This document shows, one piece after another, positions 19,034 through 28,142 of a stretch of 62,247 nt of DNA. Below the pieces are notes generated by a model. That model was not told the origin of the DNA. It saw only the letters and a list, made by a program, of their open reading frames with translations, and ran no database searches. A program made the position numbers and the translations under genes. The DNA comes from CAZZCN01 sp964652975 (lineage in GTDB: Bacteria; Bacillota; Clostridia; Saccharofermentanales; UBA5734): the NCBI GenBank assembly GCA_964652975.1, contig CAZZCN010000008.1:1-62247 (forward strand), in the 5' to 3' direction. The stretch's first letter is position 1, and every line of letters begins with the position of its first letter.

Positions 19034-19945
19034 TTATTTGTTGATGTTTTTGTATTCGTATGATGCAACAGCATCCATCTCTTTTCTGAAGGCACGGTAG
19101 CGGGACAGGCGACCCGGTTCAATTTTGTCAGCGTTGACTGCACACCCTTTTTCGCCCAAATGTCTGCATCCTGTAAACTGGCACTCACCTTCGAACTGCA
19201 GTAATTCTGGAAATCCTTTAAGAACATCCTCTCCGGTTACCAAAAGATCCTTGAGGTCAAGTGTTGAAAATCCCGGTGTGTCCGCTAGAAATCCGTTTTC
19301 GACCTTGAAAAGCTCGGAATGTCTTGTGGTGTGTTTGCCTCTTTTATTTTTTGCGCTTACAATACCGACATCCATACACTCGCGCTTGATTATCTTGTTG
19401 ACCAGTGTTGACTTTCCGACACCGGATTGTCCTGCGAAAGTAATTGTTTTAAGATTGATATGCTCTCGCATCAAATCAAAATCATCCTTGAATTCTGGAG
19501 ATTTACCTACTACAAAAATCGGAATCCCCAAATTTGAATATTGTTCTACCACTTTTCGGGCGCTGGAGATATCAAGATCAGCTTTGGTAATGCATATTAT
19601 TGCTGAAATATTGGCCTTTGCACAAAGTATCAGCATTTTGTCGATAAAAAAGTAATCCGGTTCAGGAAGAGTTGCCGAAGTTGTAATAATAATGGTATCT
19701 AGGTTTGCAATCGCCGGTCTTCTAAGCGAATTGCTCCTCGGTAAGATCTCTTCTATTGAATATGGTATCTGTTCATCGGACGCTTCTTCAAGCAAAACAT
19801 AATCACCGGGACAAGGCACTAATTTACCTTTTCGTAAAATTCCCCTGAGTTTTGCATTTGTCACATTACCGCTGTCCAGGTACACGCTGTATATCCCGCC
19901 AACTCCTTTTAAAATTACGCCTTTTATTTCTGTATCATTAATCAA
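19034..19945 (-). CDS. rsgA: Ribosome small-subunit-dependent GTPase A
   Basis: A 303-residue circularly permuted GTPase that helps mature the 30S subunit. It shows an N-terminal OB fold, then the permuted order G4 (TKAD), G1 (GQSGVGKST) and G3 (DTPGFS), and a C-terminal zinc knuckle (CQFTGCRHLGEKGC). The start is a TTG at 19945 with AAGGAT upstream; no nearby ATG fits. It follows prkC after about 200 bases, consistent with the conserved stp-prkC-rsgA-rpe-thiN cluster. PrkC-type kinases phosphorylate this GTPase in other Firmicutes; whether that holds here is inference. Confidence 0.95.
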   Translation of the reverse strand: MINDTEIKGVILKGVGGIYSVYLDSGNVTNAKLRGILRKGKLVPCPGDYVLLEEASDEQIPYSIEEILPRSNSLRRPAIANLDTIIITTSATLPEPDYFFIDKMLILCAKANISAIICITKADLDISSARKVVEQYSNLGIPIFVVGKSPEFKDDFDLMREHINLKTITFAGQSGVGKSTLVNKIIKRECMDVGIVSAKNKRGKHTTRHSELFKVENGFLADTPGFSTLDLKDLLVTGEDVLKGFPELLQFEGECQFTGCRHLGEKGCAVNADKIEPGRLSRYRAFRKEMDAVASYEYKNINK

Positions 19946-20146
19946 AATATTATCCTTACCTCGTTTGATTTCTTTATATTCTGTCTGAATCCTGCTTATA
20001 TAATATACATTTCACGGTTTGAAATTCTCATGTTTTATTGATTTTTTACTGTTCTTGTATATTTCTAAAATGCTATTTGTGATTATGCCTGTGCCAGTTC
20101 GTGTTTTAAATTTTTACATATGGTAAATTTCATTTCGTCGACCAAT

Positions 20147-22222
20147 TTATTTTTTATTTTTGTTGCTGGTGGGTTCGGCTGTTGTTGCTGGTGTCGGTGT
20201 GGAAACAGCTGGTTCCTGCGTTGGTTCTATGGTTGGCTCTGGGGTCGCAGTAACGCCCGGAAGCTCCGAGTTGAGATAATCATCATAACTTCCTAAGGTA
20301 ATTATAACACCGGTAAGAGCCCTTACCTCGTTACCGGGCAACGGGTCTATACCAATTACATACTGCTGGTCCTCAGGAAGGCTGGGATTATTGCCGAGAA
20401 GCGCTTCGGATATGACTTTCAGGTAATTTTGCTTTAACAGGTCAAGAGCTTCGCTTCGCTTCATTCCGACAACGTCCGGTACTGTGACGTTGATAAGACC
20501 ATCGCTAACAATAAGCTGCACTTTGCCGCCTTTTGCAACATCGTTACCTGCTCCGGGAATGGTGCCGATAACTTCGTCCTTTGCAATCTCGCCGCTTAGC
20601 TCCTTGACAATTGAAACCTCAAGCCCAAGAATCTGCCTGAGTTCGCTTTCAACCAGTTTGTAGTTCTTATTCTTATAGTCGCCAAGCCTGACGGTATTTT
20701 TACCGCTGCTGACTTTAAGTGTAATGCTTGATGCTCCTCCCGACCGCATTTGCATACCCGGCGGAACACTTTGATTAAATACAATGCCTTGTGCAACTGT
20801 GTCGTTTTGTTCATAAAAAACGTCGCATTTGATTTTGGCAAGGTCGAGTTTTTTCTTGACGTCTTCCACTTTGCTGCCGACGTAGTTCTCAATCGTGTAT
20901 TCTGCTACCGGTGCGGCTATCTGTGCCTTAATCCATGAAAAGGCAAAATATCCGGATCCTGACAAAATTGCAACCGTCAGAATTATTGCACCAAGCATTA
21001 TTATGCGGTCTCTTGACTTGAATTTGTTTTTTTGCTTTATTCCAGATTCTATGTCTCGCAATTTCCTGAAATTCGGGTCTCTGTCAATGGAGCTTATAAC
21101 TGATGTCTTTGAATTTTCGTCGTACTTCTCTATATACCCGTATATTCCATTGGGATCAATTGTAAATGCATCCAGTTCGTTAACCAGTTCGCGTGCAGTC
21201 TTGTATCTACTCTCTGCAGTCTTTTGTATGCACTTCATTATAATGTTATTCAATCCTTCTGGTATATCAGGATTGAGATTGACAGGAGGATTTGGCTGCT
21301 GTTGGATGTGTTTGAGGGCGATGGATACTGAGGTATCTCCATCAAAAGGAAGTTTGCCTGTGAGCATTTCGTAAATTACTATACCTAATGAATAAATATC
21401 CGACTGTTCTCCTACTATTCCACCCCTGGCTTGTTCCGGTGAAAAATAATGAACTGAGCCCATTGTATTCTTACCGGTAAGTGTCATTGTGTTGTTCGTA
21501 GTGGTAAGAGCAATCCCGAAATCAGCCACTTTTACCATGAAATCCGGTGTTATCAGAATATTGTGCGGCTTTATATCCCTGTGAATAATTCCGTTTTTGT
21601 GTGCGCTAACCAAAGCGAGCCCTATCTGTATAGCTATCGGCAGAGCCACTTCCCAGTCCAGATGACCGTTCTTCTCTATGAGTTCTTTGAGGCTGATGCC
21701 GTTAATATATTCCAGAATAATATATCTTATTTCATTTTCCTGGCCTACATCATAAACTTTAACAATGTTAGGGTTGGAAAGACTTGCTACAGCCTTTGCC
21801 TCGGTATCGAATCTTCTGATAAAACTGTTGTCATTGGTAAGTTCCTGTTTTAGTATTTTAACTGCAACATCCTTGCCATCTTTGATATCCTTTGCGAGAT
21901 AAACGTCTGCCATTCCGCCTTTGCCGATAAGTCTTTCAATTCTGTATCTTTGTCCAAGCAGGTAACCTATCTCAATATCGCTGTTGTCCCTTTTAATGTC
22001 AGAGAAAAGTTTGCTTATATCATCAGGTATGTCCTCACCTTTAAGCACATAATTCGATTCAGGTTTTTTCTCATCTTTTGGTATGTCAACCGTTGAAGGT
22101 TTGTTTTTACCTTCAATTTTGTCAGCTGTTGCAGGCTTGTCTTGACCAATGGCCGGTTCATTTAAGTTAGTTACCGGAACCACCTCATTGTCATCATTGC
22201 CAATATCTATAAAGCCTTTCAT
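20147..22222 (-). CDS. prkC: Ser/Thr protein kinase with PASTA domains
   Basis: A 691-residue membrane kinase. The cytoplasmic kinase domain has the glycine loop GKGGMADVY, the catalytic loop HRDIKPHNIL and DFGIA. A single membrane helix lies at about residues 408-430, followed by three extracellular PASTA repeats that in this family sense peptidoglycan fragments, then a Thr/Pro-rich tail. Two things are unusual: about 85 residues of charged extension precede the kinase domain, and the C-terminus is low-complexity (PTPATTAEPT). GGAGGAAGAGG precedes the ATG. It directly follows the PP2C phosphatase gene, its usual antagonist. Confidence 0.95.
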   Translation of the reverse strand: MKGFIDIGNDDNEVVPVTNLNEPAIGQDKPATADKIEGKNKPSTVDIPKDEKKPESNYVLKGEDIPDDISKLFSDIKRDNSDIEIGYLLGQRYRIERLIGKGGMADVYLAKDIKDGKDVAVKILKQELTNDNSFIRRFDTEAKAVASLSNPNIVKVYDVGQENEIRYIILEYINGISLKELIEKNGHLDWEVALPIAIQIGLALVSAHKNGIIHRDIKPHNILITPDFMVKVADFGIALTTTNNTMTLTGKNTMGSVHYFSPEQARGGIVGEQSDIYSLGIVIYEMLTGKLPFDGDTSVSIALKHIQQQPNPPVNLNPDIPEGLNNIIMKCIQKTAESRYKTARELVNELDAFTIDPNGIYGYIEKYDENSKTSVISSIDRDPNFRKLRDIESGIKQKNKFKSRDRIIMLGAIILTVAILSGSGYFAFSWIKAQIAAPVAEYTIENYVGSKVEDVKKKLDLAKIKCDVFYEQNDTVAQGIVFNQSVPPGMQMRSGGASSITLKVSSGKNTVRLGDYKNKNYKLVESELRQILGLEVSIVKELSGEIAKDEVIGTIPGAGNDVAKGGKVQLIVSDGLINVTVPDVVGMKRSEALDLLKQNYLKVISEALLGNNPSLPEDQQYVIGIDPLPGNEVRALTGVIITLGSYDDYLNSELPGVTATPEPTIEPTQEPAVSTPTPATTAEPTSNKNKK

Positions 22223-22241
22223 TTAAACCTCTTCCTCCATA

Positions 22242-22976
22242 TTAATAATATCCTGCGATAACAGTGACATTGTCTTCTCCACCGACTGAATTTGCATATT
22301 CAATAAGTCTGGATGCAGCACCCGCGGGATTCTTTTCTCTTTTAAGAACTGCCTTGATAATCTCTTCATTTACGAATCCATGCAGCCCATCGGAACTAAG
22401 CAGGATTTTGTCATTTTTCTCAAGTAAAACAGTATAAATGTCTGCCATCATATAATCAGGCACTCCGAGCGCCCTTGTCAACACGTGTCGTTTAGGGTGT
22501 TTCATTGACTGGGTTGGTGTGATTTTGCCTAAATCCACCATTTCCTGAACAAGTGTATGATCGACTGTTATTCTCATAAGCGAATTTTTGCGTAGCAAAT
22601 AAGTTCTGCAATCACCAACATGTGCAACAATCAAAGTGTCATTGTGCACTGCTGCAATGGTTAGAGTGGTCCCCATTCCTTTGTTCTCTGGGTCTTCAAG
22701 CGAGCCGAGATATACTTTGACATTTGCCTTCTCTATTGTGTCCACAAGAATTCTTGAAACATCTTCAACCGAGCTTTCATTAGTAAGCAGCTCGCTTATC
22801 TGGTCATATGAGTACTCGACTGCAATAGTGCTTGCAAGTTCGCCTTTCCTGTGTCCGCCCATTCCGTCAGCTATAATAAAAACCACGGGGAACTCCCCGT
22901 TGCTCGTATAGACTTTTAAATAGTCCTCGTTGTTTGACCTTATAAGTCCCTTGTCAGTAGCAGACCCGTATCTCAA
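22242..22976 (-). CDS. stp: PP2C-family Ser/Thr phosphatase
   Basis: A 244-residue metal-dependent phosphatase that reverses PASTA-kinase phosphorylation. Metal-binding motifs seen: RSNNEDYL, IADGMGGHRKGE, HVGDCRTYL, LSSDGLHGF and GGEDNVTV. I start it at a TTG (22976) that overlaps the rlmN stop as TTGA, with AAGGAG about 10 bases upstream; an earlier TTG at 23021 would add 15 basic residues and lacks a good site. The gene ends 19 bases before prkC. Confidence 0.93.
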   Translation of the reverse strand: MRYGSATDKGLIRSNNEDYLKVYTSNGEFPVVFIIADGMGGHRKGELASTIAVEYSYDQISELLTNESSVEDVSRILVDTIEKANVKVYLGSLEDPENKGMGTTLTIAAVHNDTLIVAHVGDCRTYLLRKNSLMRITVDHTLVQEMVDLGKITPTQSMKHPKRHVLTRALGVPDYMMADIYTVLLEKNDKILLSSDGLHGFVNEEIIKAVLKREKNPAGAASRLIEYANSVGGEDNVTVIAGYY

Positions 22977-24010
22977 TTCGTCGTATCTCCTTCTTGGGAA
23001 CCTCTTCTTAGTTGTCCGCAAGCGGCCATTATATCGCTTCCCAGCTCCCGCCTTATCGTAGCATTGATATTGTTATCAACAAGTATTTTCTGAAATTCCT
23101 TTATAGTTCCGGTAGAACTTTTAGAAAAACCACTGTCCTTGAATTCATTCGCAGGTATGAGATTCACATGACATAGAAGCCCTTTAAGCCTTCCCGCCAA
23201 TTCCCTGGCGTTTGTAGGAGAATCATTAACGCCCTTAAGCAGAGTGTATTCAAATGTTATCCTTCGTCCGGTTTTCTGCACATGCTTTCGACAAGCTGCC
23301 ATCAACTGGTCGATTGAATATCTTGAAGCAATCGGCATTATCGCCTTCCTTAAAGCATCGTTTGGTGCGTGTAACGATATTGAAAGTGTAACAGGCAGCC
23401 CCTCATTAGTGAATTTTAGCATTTCATCGACAAGTCCGCAAGTGGAAACGCTAATATGCCTCATACCGATGCCCAGCCCTTCAGGGTCGTTGACTGCATG
23501 TAAAAACAATATCAGCTGCTCATAGTTGTCAAATGGTTCGCCGATTCCCATGATGACAACATTGGAAATGCGTGAATCCGTATCTCTTGAAATAACCGCA
23601 ACCTGCGCCAGCATCTCTCCAAAAGACAGATTTCTTCCAAACCCGGCTTTGGCAGACGCGCAGAAAGTGCAACCCATTTTGCAGCCGGCTTGTGACGATA
23701 TACATACGCTATTTCCATGATTATAGCGCATCAATACGCTCTCAATAACATTTCCGTCCTTGAGCTTGAAGACATATTTAATTGTTCCGTCTATTTCAGA
23801 AACATATTTTTGTTCCGTTTTAAGACCATCGACGTAATAACTCTCAGAAAGGTCTTTTCGCAATCTTTTCGATAAATTGGTCATTTCATCAAAGGATGTT
23901 ATTCCCTTACCTATCCATGCATAAATCTGCCTGGCATTGAATTGCTGGTGCCCATTTGTCTTAACCCAGGATTCTATTTCCGGAAACGCTGCGTCATACA
24001 AAAACTTCAA
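22973..24010 (-). CDS. rlmN: 23S rRNA (A2503-C2)/tRNA (A37-C2) methyltransferase
   Basis: A 345-residue radical SAM methylase. The cluster cysteines are Cys110, Cys114 and Cys117 (CKMGCTFC). A second conserved cysteine near the C-terminus (IMAACGQL) is the methyl-carrying residue in this family, and IMGIGEP is the SAM contact. The start is a TTG at 24010 overlapping the rsmB stop as TTGA; AGGAGG lies 11 bases upstream inside rsmB. Length is typical. Together with rsmB it forms an rRNA-modification pair upstream of the phosphatase/kinase genes. Confidence 0.95.
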   Translation of the reverse strand: MKFLYDAAFPEIESWVKTNGHQQFNARQIYAWIGKGITSFDEMTNLSKRLRKDLSESYYVDGLKTEQKYVSEIDGTIKYVFKLKDGNVIESVLMRYNHGNSVCISSQAGCKMGCTFCASAKAGFGRNLSFGEMLAQVAVISRDTDSRISNVVIMGIGEPFDNYEQLILFLHAVNDPEGLGIGMRHISVSTCGLVDEMLKFTNEGLPVTLSISLHAPNDALRKAIMPIASRYSIDQLMAACRKHVQKTGRRITFEYTLLKGVNDSPTNARELAGRLKGLLCHVNLIPANEFKDSGFSKSSTGTIKEFQKILVDNNINATIRRELGSDIMAACGQLRRGSQEGDTTN

Positions 24011-25422
24011 TTTACGAGTACCCTCCTCATCTTTGCTATAAAAAATCCATCACTTCCGTGCTTGTCGGGAAAAAGTGTAATCATACCGGTTCTGGCATTT
24101 TCAGATATCTGCGGATCAATTTCCTTTAGTTTTACAGGAATAAGCGATGAAAAATCCTCCAATGCGAATTCTGAATTTGATGAAAGTAAAAATTCATTGA
24201 TCCTTTCATCGTTTTCTTTCGGATTAAGAGTGCATGTACTGTAAATCAGAACTCCACCAGGCTTTACCAGTGCAGATGCATTTGTCAAAATATCCCGTTG
24301 CAAGTCGTAAAGGCCTGTTATTTTCTCATGTGTCATGTTAATTCGGATTTCAGGCTTTTTGCGCATAATCCCCAGTCCACTGCATGGCACATCCGCCAAT
24401 ACGATATCGAATTCAGATAATTCACCGGCTTCCCATACAAATGGCTTTGATGCATCCGCTTGAAGTGTTTTTATAATAGTAATGCCAAGTCTTTTAGCAT
24501 TTTGCTCGATTAATTTAAGTCTTGATATATTAATGTCGCACGCGTAAATTGTTCCTGTATTCCCCATCAATTCAGCCATGTGACAGCTTTTACCACCAGG
24601 CGCCGAGCATACATCGGCTATGACTTCACCTGGTTTGGGATCCGCCACCAGTGAAACCAGCATCGCTGATTCATCCTGTACAGAGAAATCCCCACTTTTA
24701 AAAACCGGCAGACTCTCTAAAGGAATACCGTTGGTCCTAATCACGAAGGCATTCGGACAAAATAATGCAGGCTCTATTGTACAGCCTTGCATATCAAGCT
24801 CTCTCAATACAGAATCATCATCGGATTTCAATACATTAACCCTGACACTTATTCCGGAAGGATTATTAAGTGAATCGCAAATCTGAGTCGCCCGCTGTTC
24901 TCCGAACCATTTCTTGAAATACCCGGCAAGTTCGGGTGGCATTGAACACCTTAAATAAAAGGCCTTGGGATCGGTAACAAATTCTCTGTCTATCGCTTCC
25001 TTTTCTCTGACCAAATTTCTGAGTATTGCGTTGACAAATGACACTCCGCCTGAATTTGAATATTTCTTGGCGATTTTTACACTTTCGTTGCATACAGCAT
25101 AATCCGGAATCTGTTCCGACCAGAATATCTGCCAGATAGCACTTCTTAGTATCGCTCTTACATAAGGATCAAGTTTGTTAATCAGCACAGAAGATTTTGA
25201 TATTAAAATCGCATCAATATTGACAATTCTTGTTAGAGTTCCATATGCTATAGCAGTGGCAAAGCTCCGGTCAAGTCCTGTAAGACTCTTCCCCTCAAAA
25301 GCGCTCTCAAACGACAGGTTGCTATATGATTTGTTTTCTATAACCATATAGACAATCTCAGCTGCCGCTAGCCTTGCGATGTCCAATGCAGTTGGTCCTG
25401 AATCAACATTATCTATTTTCAA
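24007..25422 (-). CDS. rsmB: 16S rRNA (cytosine-967-C5)-methyltransferase
   Basis: A 471-residue enzyme with an N-terminal NusB-like RNA-binding domain (about 1-150; ARLAAAEIVY at the start) and a C-terminal Rossmann methylase. The SAM site reads DVCSAPGGKSCHMAE, and the two catalytic cysteines are in DVPCSGLG and STCTL. I prefer a TTG at 25422 with AAAGGTGG eight bases upstream; a GTG four codons earlier is possible but overlaps that site. The gene is coupled to rlmN by a 4-base overlap. Confidence 0.93.
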   Translation of the reverse strand: MKIDNVDSGPTALDIARLAAAEIVYMVIENKSYSNLSFESAFEGKSLTGLDRSFATAIAYGTLTRIVNIDAILISKSSVLINKLDPYVRAILRSAIWQIFWSEQIPDYAVCNESVKIAKKYSNSGGVSFVNAILRNLVREKEAIDREFVTDPKAFYLRCSMPPELAGYFKKWFGEQRATQICDSLNNPSGISVRVNVLKSDDDSVLRELDMQGCTIEPALFCPNAFVIRTNGIPLESLPVFKSGDFSVQDESAMLVSLVADPKPGEVIADVCSAPGGKSCHMAELMGNTGTIYACDINISRLKLIEQNAKRLGITIIKTLQADASKPFVWEAGELSEFDIVLADVPCSGLGIMRKKPEIRINMTHEKITGLYDLQRDILTNASALVKPGGVLIYSTCTLNPKENDERINEFLLSSNSEFALEDFSSLIPVKLKEIDPQISENARTGMITLFPDKHGSDGFFIAKMRRVLVN

Positions 25423-25467
25423 ATATATATCCACCTTTATTAACAGTAAAACTAATTATAATTGCCT

Positions 25468-25569
25468 GGGATGTTTTGTCCGATTCGTACAGCCAAATTT
25501 TCACACTAAGTCATATTTGGCTGAGCCGAATTTGTACCTCATATATGGTACAAAAGGACAAAACTCCCC
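25468..25569 (-). ncRNA. Structured three-way-junction element, copy 1
   Basis: An outer stem (25468-25481 with 25556-25569; arms GGGATGTTTTGTCC and GGACAAAACTCCCC) encloses two hairpins: CAGCCAAAT with ATTTGGCTG (25490-25498, 25515-25523) and TTTGTACC with GGTACAAA (25531-25538, 25547-25554). A second copy lies 24 bases away and keeps the pairing through different bases. In the sense of the surrounding genes it follows the zinc peptidase gene and precedes rsmB. I match it to no known RNA family; whether it acts as RNA or is a DNA repeat is open. Confidence 0.5.
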
Positions 25570-25592
25570 GCGAAGCGAATTGTTATATTGTC

Positions 25593-25662
25593 GGGATGTT
25601 TTATATGCTTCAGCAACGCTGAATTTGCACCTTCACAATGGTGCAAAAATATAAAACTCCCC
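25593..25662 (-). ncRNA. Structured three-way-junction element, copy 2
   Basis: The same layout as copy 1: outer stem GGGATGTTTTATAT with ATATAAAACTCCCC (25593-25606, 25649-25662), enclosing TTCAGC-AAC-GCTGAA (609-623 of 25 kb) and TTTGCACC with GGTGCAAA (25624-25631, 25640-25647). Compared with copy 1 the outer stem changes GTCC/GGAC to ATAT/ATAT and the inner stem GTACC/GGTAC to GCACC/GGTGC. These are paired substitutions that keep the helices. CGCGAAG follows both copies. Confidence 0.5.
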
Positions 25663-25705
25663 GCGAAGATAGTATTAAAATCTTTGATTTTCATACTATC
25701 TTCGC
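25663..25705 (-). terminator. Long hairpin at the end of the zinc peptidase gene
   Basis: A 20-base-pair stem with one mismatch and a 3-base loop (25663-25682 with 25686-25705; outermost bases GCGAAGATAG). It includes the stop codon of the peptidase gene. There is no T run, so it may stabilise the transcript end or limit read-through rather than act as a classical terminator. Confidence 0.5.
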
Positions 25706-26388
25706 TTTCCTCTCAAAATTAGCAATCTGGCAAGATTCGCAAGTGCTACAAGGAGCGAAGCCACGTAAGTCATAGCAGCAGCTGTAAGCACTTTTCTCGC
25801 GCCAACAAGCTCATCTCCGTAAAGAATATTGGTCTCATCAAGTATTCGCATAGCCCTAAGGCTTGCGTTGAATTCAACCGGCAGTGTTACAATGTAAAAC
25901 AACACAGCAACACTAAATAAAATTATTCCTATGTCAACCAGAAAAGGCATTCCCAATATTATTCCGAAAATTGCAAGATAGGGACCTACCGAAGAACCTA
26001 TGTTAGCCACGGGAACCAATGCCCCTCTTACCTTGTTAGGCAAGTAGGAATTCGCATGTTGAATTGCATGTCCTGCCTCGTGCGCTGCAACACCGATAGC
26101 AGCTACTGATGTAGCATCATGAGTTGACTGCGAAAGCCTCAATACTCTTGTCCTTGGGTCGTAATGATCTGTAAGTTCACCTTTTACAGGCTCGATGATA
26201 ACATCTAAAAGTCCGTTGGCATCAAGAATTTTGCGTGCAGCGTCAGCTCCGCTGATCCTACTCGAAGAAGGCATCGCGTCGTACTTCTTGAATGTCTTCT
26301 TGACCATGGCAGAAGCAATCATACTAATTATAAACGCCGGTACAACCAATATTAAATACCAAATATCCTGCATATAAAACAATCCCAT
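25696..26388 (-). CDS. Membrane zinc metallopeptidase (YugP family)
   Basis: A 230-residue membrane protein of the Zn_peptidase_2/YugP family. An N-terminal helix (about 7-30) is followed by a cytosolic segment, the metalloprotease motif HEAGH in GVAAHEAGHAIQH, then three more hydrophobic helices. The later LPVEFNASLRA supplies the probable third zinc ligand. I take the ATG at 26388, since GGAGG lies 6 bases upstream; a TTG at 26394 overlapping the fmt stop is less likely. It is embedded between fmt and rsmB, a frequent clostridial arrangement. Its substrate is unknown. Confidence 0.9.
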   Translation of the reverse strand: MGLFYMQDIWYLILVVPAFIISMIASAMVKKTFKKYDAMPSSSRISGADAARKILDANGLLDVIIEPVKGELTDHYDPRTRVLRLSQSTHDATSVAAIGVAAHEAGHAIQHANSYLPNKVRGALVPVANIGSSVGPYLAIFGIILGMPFLVDIGIILFSVAVLFYIVTLPVEFNASLRAMRILDETNILYGDELVGARKVLTAAAMTYVASLLVALANLARLLILRGKRR

Positions 26389-26390
26389 AA

Positions 26391-27392
26391 TCAACCTCCT
26401 AATATTTCATCAATATCAAAATTGTGTGCGCAATACGCCGCTTCCATCTGCTTTGAGCCTTCCATCTGAAGACTTACTATCTGTAAAGCGCAATCATTGC
26501 ACATAAAATACATTTTCTTCTTATCAAGCGACCTCAACAGACTCCCGGGCTTCGGTAAAACATCGTCTTCCTGCAGCAAGGATGATACTTCTTCAAAAAT
26601 TCTGGCTTCGCAAATCTTGAGTCTTTTGCCTTTATACGTGGTGTAAGCTGTTGGAAAAGGTGACAACCCCCTTATCCTGTTATACACGTCAATTGCAGGC
26701 AGATTCCAATCAATAATACAATCGTCCTTTGTTATCGGTCTTACATATGTTGCTTCTCTTTCGTTTTGTGGAGATGATGTAATTTCTCTGTTGCAATATT
26801 TCAATATCACATCCGGAAGTTTTACCGCACCTAGATGAGAAAGAATGTCGGTAAGTTCCCCGGCACACATGTCATCTGGTATATCTACCGTATCCTGCTG
26901 TATTATAGCACCTGTATCCATCCCCTCGTCCATCTCCATAAATGTGATACCTGTCCTGGTGTCTCCGTTAAATATACACCATTGTATCGGAGCAGCCCCC
27001 CTGTACTTAGGAAGGAGCGATGCATGAACATTTATGCATCCAAACTTCGGGATTTTCAAGACCGATGCAGGTAATATTTTGCCGTATGCCGCTGTAACAA
27101 TTAGGTCGGGTGCAATTCGGACAACCTTGTCGATAAAGTCCTGACTGCTTAGCTTCGCAGGCTGGATAACATCTATACCTGCCGTCAAAGCTGCAATCTT
27201 AACAGGTGGCGGGGTCAAAATCTGCTTTCTCCCTACTGGTTTGTCAGGCTGCGTAACAACTGCTGCAAGCACAAAAGAGGACTTGATCAACTCTTTTAGA
27301 GGTTCTACCGCAAAGTCAGGTGTACCCATGAATAAAATGCTGATATCCCGAGGTTTTAAAATCCTGTTATCATAGCTGCCGCCTTCTGTCAT
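26391..27392 (-). CDS. fmt: Methionyl-tRNA formyltransferase
   Basis: A 333-residue enzyme that formylates initiator Met-tRNA using 10-formyl-THF. Seen: ILFMGTPDFAV near the start, the catalytic segment CINVHASLLPKYRGAAPIQW, ITFMEMDEGMDTG, and a C-terminal OB-like domain (FPTAYTTYKGKRLKI). About 15 residues precede the usual start. Its ATG overlaps the def stop as ATGA, so deformylase and formyltransferase are co-translated, the standard pairing. Confidence 0.95.
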   Translation of the reverse strand: MTEGGSYDNRILKPRDISILFMGTPDFAVEPLKELIKSSFVLAAVVTQPDKPVGRKQILTPPPVKIAALTAGIDVIQPAKLSSQDFIDKVVRIAPDLIVTAAYGKILPASVLKIPKFGCINVHASLLPKYRGAAPIQWCIFNGDTRTGITFMEMDEGMDTGAIIQQDTVDIPDDMCAGELTDILSHLGAVKLPDVILKYCNREITSSPQNEREATYVRPITKDDCIIDWNLPAIDVYNRIRGLSPFPTAYTTYKGKRLKICEARIFEEVSSLLQEDDVLPKPGSLLRSLDKKKMYFMCNDCALQIVSLQMEGSKQMEAAYCAHNFDIDEILGG

Positions 27393-27835
27393 GAAACCAC
27401 CCTGTCCTTGAACAGGATTCCATCAAGATGATCATACTCATGCGAGGTGCAGACCGCTATCATAGCCTCCCCTTCGTAAACAAATTCATTCCCGTTCCTG
27501 TCCTGGGCTTTTATCTTTACAAAGGAAGGCCTGATAACCTCGCCTTCATATCCCGGTATGGAGAGGCACCCTTCACAGGAAAGCTGCTCACCCTTTTTGT
27601 CAATGAATTCCGGGTTGATAAATTCCAAATGGCCTTTCTCATCGTGAAGATCCATTACAAATATGCGTTTTAGCACTCCGACCTGCACAGCAGCAAGCCC
27701 TACGCCGTTGTTGGCAATCATTGTTTCTTTCATATCATCTAATAGGACACAAAGGTTGTCATCAAAATTTGTAACCTTTCGTGACACCTTTCTCAATATA
27801 TCATCGCCCTCTACCACTATTTTTCTTAATGCCAA
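27389..27835 (-). CDS. def: Peptide deformylase
   Basis: A 148-residue metalloenzyme that removes the formyl group from nascent proteins. The three family motifs are present: GVGLAAVQVG, EGCLSIP (metal-binding Cys) and HEYDHLDG (HExxH variant with two metal-binding His). The start is TTG at 27835 with GAGGAG about 10 bases upstream. It is the first gene of the def-fmt-peptidase-rsmB-rlmN-stp-prkC run, and a 307-base gap separates it from priA. Confidence 0.95.
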   Translation of the reverse strand: MALRKIVVEGDDILRKVSRKVTNFDDNLCVLLDDMKETMIANNGVGLAAVQVGVLKRIFVMDLHDEKGHLEFINPEFIDKKGEQLSCEGCLSIPGYEGEVIRPSFVKIKAQDRNGNEFVYEGEAMIAVCTSHEYDHLDGILFKDRVVS

Positions 27836-28142
27836 ATTAGTAATTCTCCTCTTGATATATTTTTCGTATTTACCATTAATATTTTTCCTGTTTCTTTCAA
27901 ACTGCCAGATTGTCTTTATTAACTGGTTATATTTTAAAAACTCACAACTTCATTATACACAAAAACAGACCTCTTTTCCATAGATAAAATCGCCATGGAA
28001 TATGCCCTGTAAAATATTTGTATATGCAATTTTCTATAGCGCATATAAAAAATCGGGTATCCATTATTGCGCCCATCATAGCAGGAATTGTGACCAAATC
28101 CAAGTTGGACAGCGCTCATGTTGACAAGTGTATTGAAGGGAT
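27836..28142. other. Intergenic region between priA and def
   Basis: I see no convincing gene. On the minus strand a TATAAT at 27952-27957 could be the -10 of a def promoter, but the -35 is poor. Next to priA a 60-codon minus frame and a neighbouring frame (LVTIPAMMGAIMD) read like scraps of a hydrophobic protein; the evidence is too thin to call a pseudogene. Confidence 0.4.

Noticed and set aside
27934..28140. Possible remnant of a transporter gene after priA
   Set aside because: Short hydrophobic scraps in two frames (such as LVTIPAMMGAIMD) are suggestive but too short to assign.
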